From contig CABRZO010000138.1 in NCBI GenBank assembly GCA_902475455.1, forward strand, positions 1-6,607: a stretch of 6,607 bases of DNA. The letters are read 5' to 3'. Positions 6,129 through 6,607 of the stretch are shown here, one piece after another (positions within the stretch are counted from its first letter, which is position 1; every line of letters begins with the position of its first letter). Source of the stretch: an uncultured Eubacteriales bacterium (lineage in GTDB: Bacteria; Bacillota; Clostridia; Oscillospirales; Oscillospiraceae). A program made the position numbers and the translations under genes. The notes beneath the pieces were generated by a model, which worked only from the letters and a program-made list of their open reading frames with translations, did not search any database and was not told the DNA's origin.

Positions 6129-6173
6129 AAAAAAGCCGCCCGTTCTTGTAATTTTGTTACAAGAACGGGTGGC
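6129..6173 (-). terminator. Intrinsic terminator of the RpiR-like regulator gene
   Basis: The arms at 6135-6151 and 6157-6173 pair over 17 bp with one G-T pair around a 5-base loop. On the minus strand six T residues (6134-6129) follow, with a second GGCTTTTTT a few bases on. It starts six bases after the regulator stop codon and separates that gene from the transporter operon. Confidence 0.92.
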
Positions 6174-6179
6174 AGCCCC

Positions 6180-6607
6180 TTACTTGGGTTGATATCCGCG
6201 GTCCGCAATCACCGCGCCGCTTTTATCCAGATTTCGGGAAAAGCGCTCATAGTCGCTTTGAATGATTCCCATGTACAGCAGATCCACCACCGCCAAGTCC
6301 GGAATTCGGGAAAAGATAGCCGTGCCATAAATAGACAGAGCCTGTCCCCCGGTGCTGAGGCACACGTCGGCGTACTTGGCCAGAATGGACTCCTGGGTGC
6401 TGGTGATGGCGATGGTGCCCGCCCCTGTCTTCCGGGCCTGCTTCAGGGCTTTGACTGTGTCGATGGAACAGCCGGAATGAGACACCGCCACCGCCACATC
6501 CGCCACCCCCAGATGGGCGGCGGAGATCTGTTGGAGATAGGCGTCAGTATGCATGCGGCAGTTCAGGCCCAGATAGGTGAGCTTGGTCAGCAGGTCAACG
6601 GCGGGGG
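6180..6607 (-). CDS. RpiR/MurR-family transcriptional regulator, C-terminal SIS domain only (runs off right edge)
   Basis: About 142 codons are visible; the frame stays open from the stop at 6180 to the window edge, so the start and the expected N-terminal helix-turn-helix are outside. The methionine at 6554 is internal: the residues before it (AVDLLTKLTYLGLNCR) match the first strand and helix of a SIS domain. The domain continues DAYLQQISAAHLGVADVAVA, then the SHSG motif (SHSGCSIDTVKALKQARKTG) and AITSTQESILAKYADVCL, ending in a long helix (DLLYMGIIQSDYERFSRNLD) typical of RpiR proteins. The family uses the SIS fold to sense phosphorylated small molecules, mostly sugar phosphates. Placement just upstream of the AEP operon makes it a candidate regulator that responds to AEP or phosphonoacetaldehyde, which is inference. 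A SIS-domain isomerase is the alternative, since the DNA-binding part is not seen. Confidence 0.82.
   Translation of the reverse strand, partial: PAVDLLTKLTYLGLNCRMHTDAYLQQISAAHLGVADVAVAVSHSGCSIDTVKALKQARKTGAGTIAITSTQESILAKYADVCLSTGGQALSIYGTAIFSRIPDLAVVDLLYMGIIQSDYERFSRNLDKSGAVIADRGYQPK

Noticed and set aside
6552..6554. ATG at 6554 as the start of the SIS-domain protein
   Set aside because: The frame continues upstream to the window edge with residues that fit the SIS fold, and no ribosome binding site precedes this ATG, so the gene is truncated by the window.
1..6607. CRISPR array, tRNA, rRNA, insertion sequence or attachment sites
   Set aside because: No regularly spaced direct repeats, cloverleaf genes, transposase motifs or terminal inverted repeats were seen.

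Overview
The window is one strand of a chromosome: every gene I can support lies on the minus strand, so the biology reads from right to left. High GC (about 60% by eye, not computed), strong GGAGG-type ribosome binding sites, a lipoprotein ABC binding protein and a Clostridia-style secreted protein with a TTG start suggest a high-GC member of the Firmicutes, most likely a gut Oscillospiraceae/Clostridia lineage (inference; no marker gene is present).

Right to left. (1) At 6607-6180 is the C-terminal part of an RpiR/MurR-like SIS-domain regulator that runs off the right edge. It ends in a strong intrinsic terminator (6173-6129). (2) A promoter region of about 145 bases (6129-5985) carries a candidate promoter, an imperfect palindrome over its -10 element, and a perfect 8-bp inverted repeat in the leader. 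(3) At 5984-639 is a tightly packed five-gene operon: ABC ATPase, two-domain fused permease, lipoprotein binding protein, phnW (2-aminoethylphosphonate:pyruvate aminotransferase) and phnX (phosphonoacetaldehyde hydrolase). Spacings are 9, 18 and 19 bases, then a 4-base ATGA overlap. A perfect 17-bp hairpin followed by a T-run (591-550) closes it. (4) At 549-251 is a 5' regulatory region for the next gene: helically phased A/T tracts, a candidate promoter, and a leader with two hairpins. (5) At 250-1 is the start of a secreted protein with a TTG start codon, a clear signal peptide and then a Pro/Ala/Glu-rich low-complexity segment. It runs off the left edge.

The operon makes a complete uptake and degradation route for 2-aminoethylphosphonate (AEP, ciliatine). 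The binding protein, permease and ATPase import it. PhnW transfers the amino group to pyruvate, giving alanine and phosphonoacetaldehyde. PhnX cleaves the C-P bond to acetaldehyde and phosphate. The enzymes are known and their catalytic residues are all visible. The less usual points are the adjacent RpiR-family regulator with palindromes in the intervening promoter region, and the elaborate upstream region of the secreted-protein gene. I found no CRISPR array, tRNA, rRNA, insertion sequence or defence system, and nothing that supports calling the window a wholly new system.
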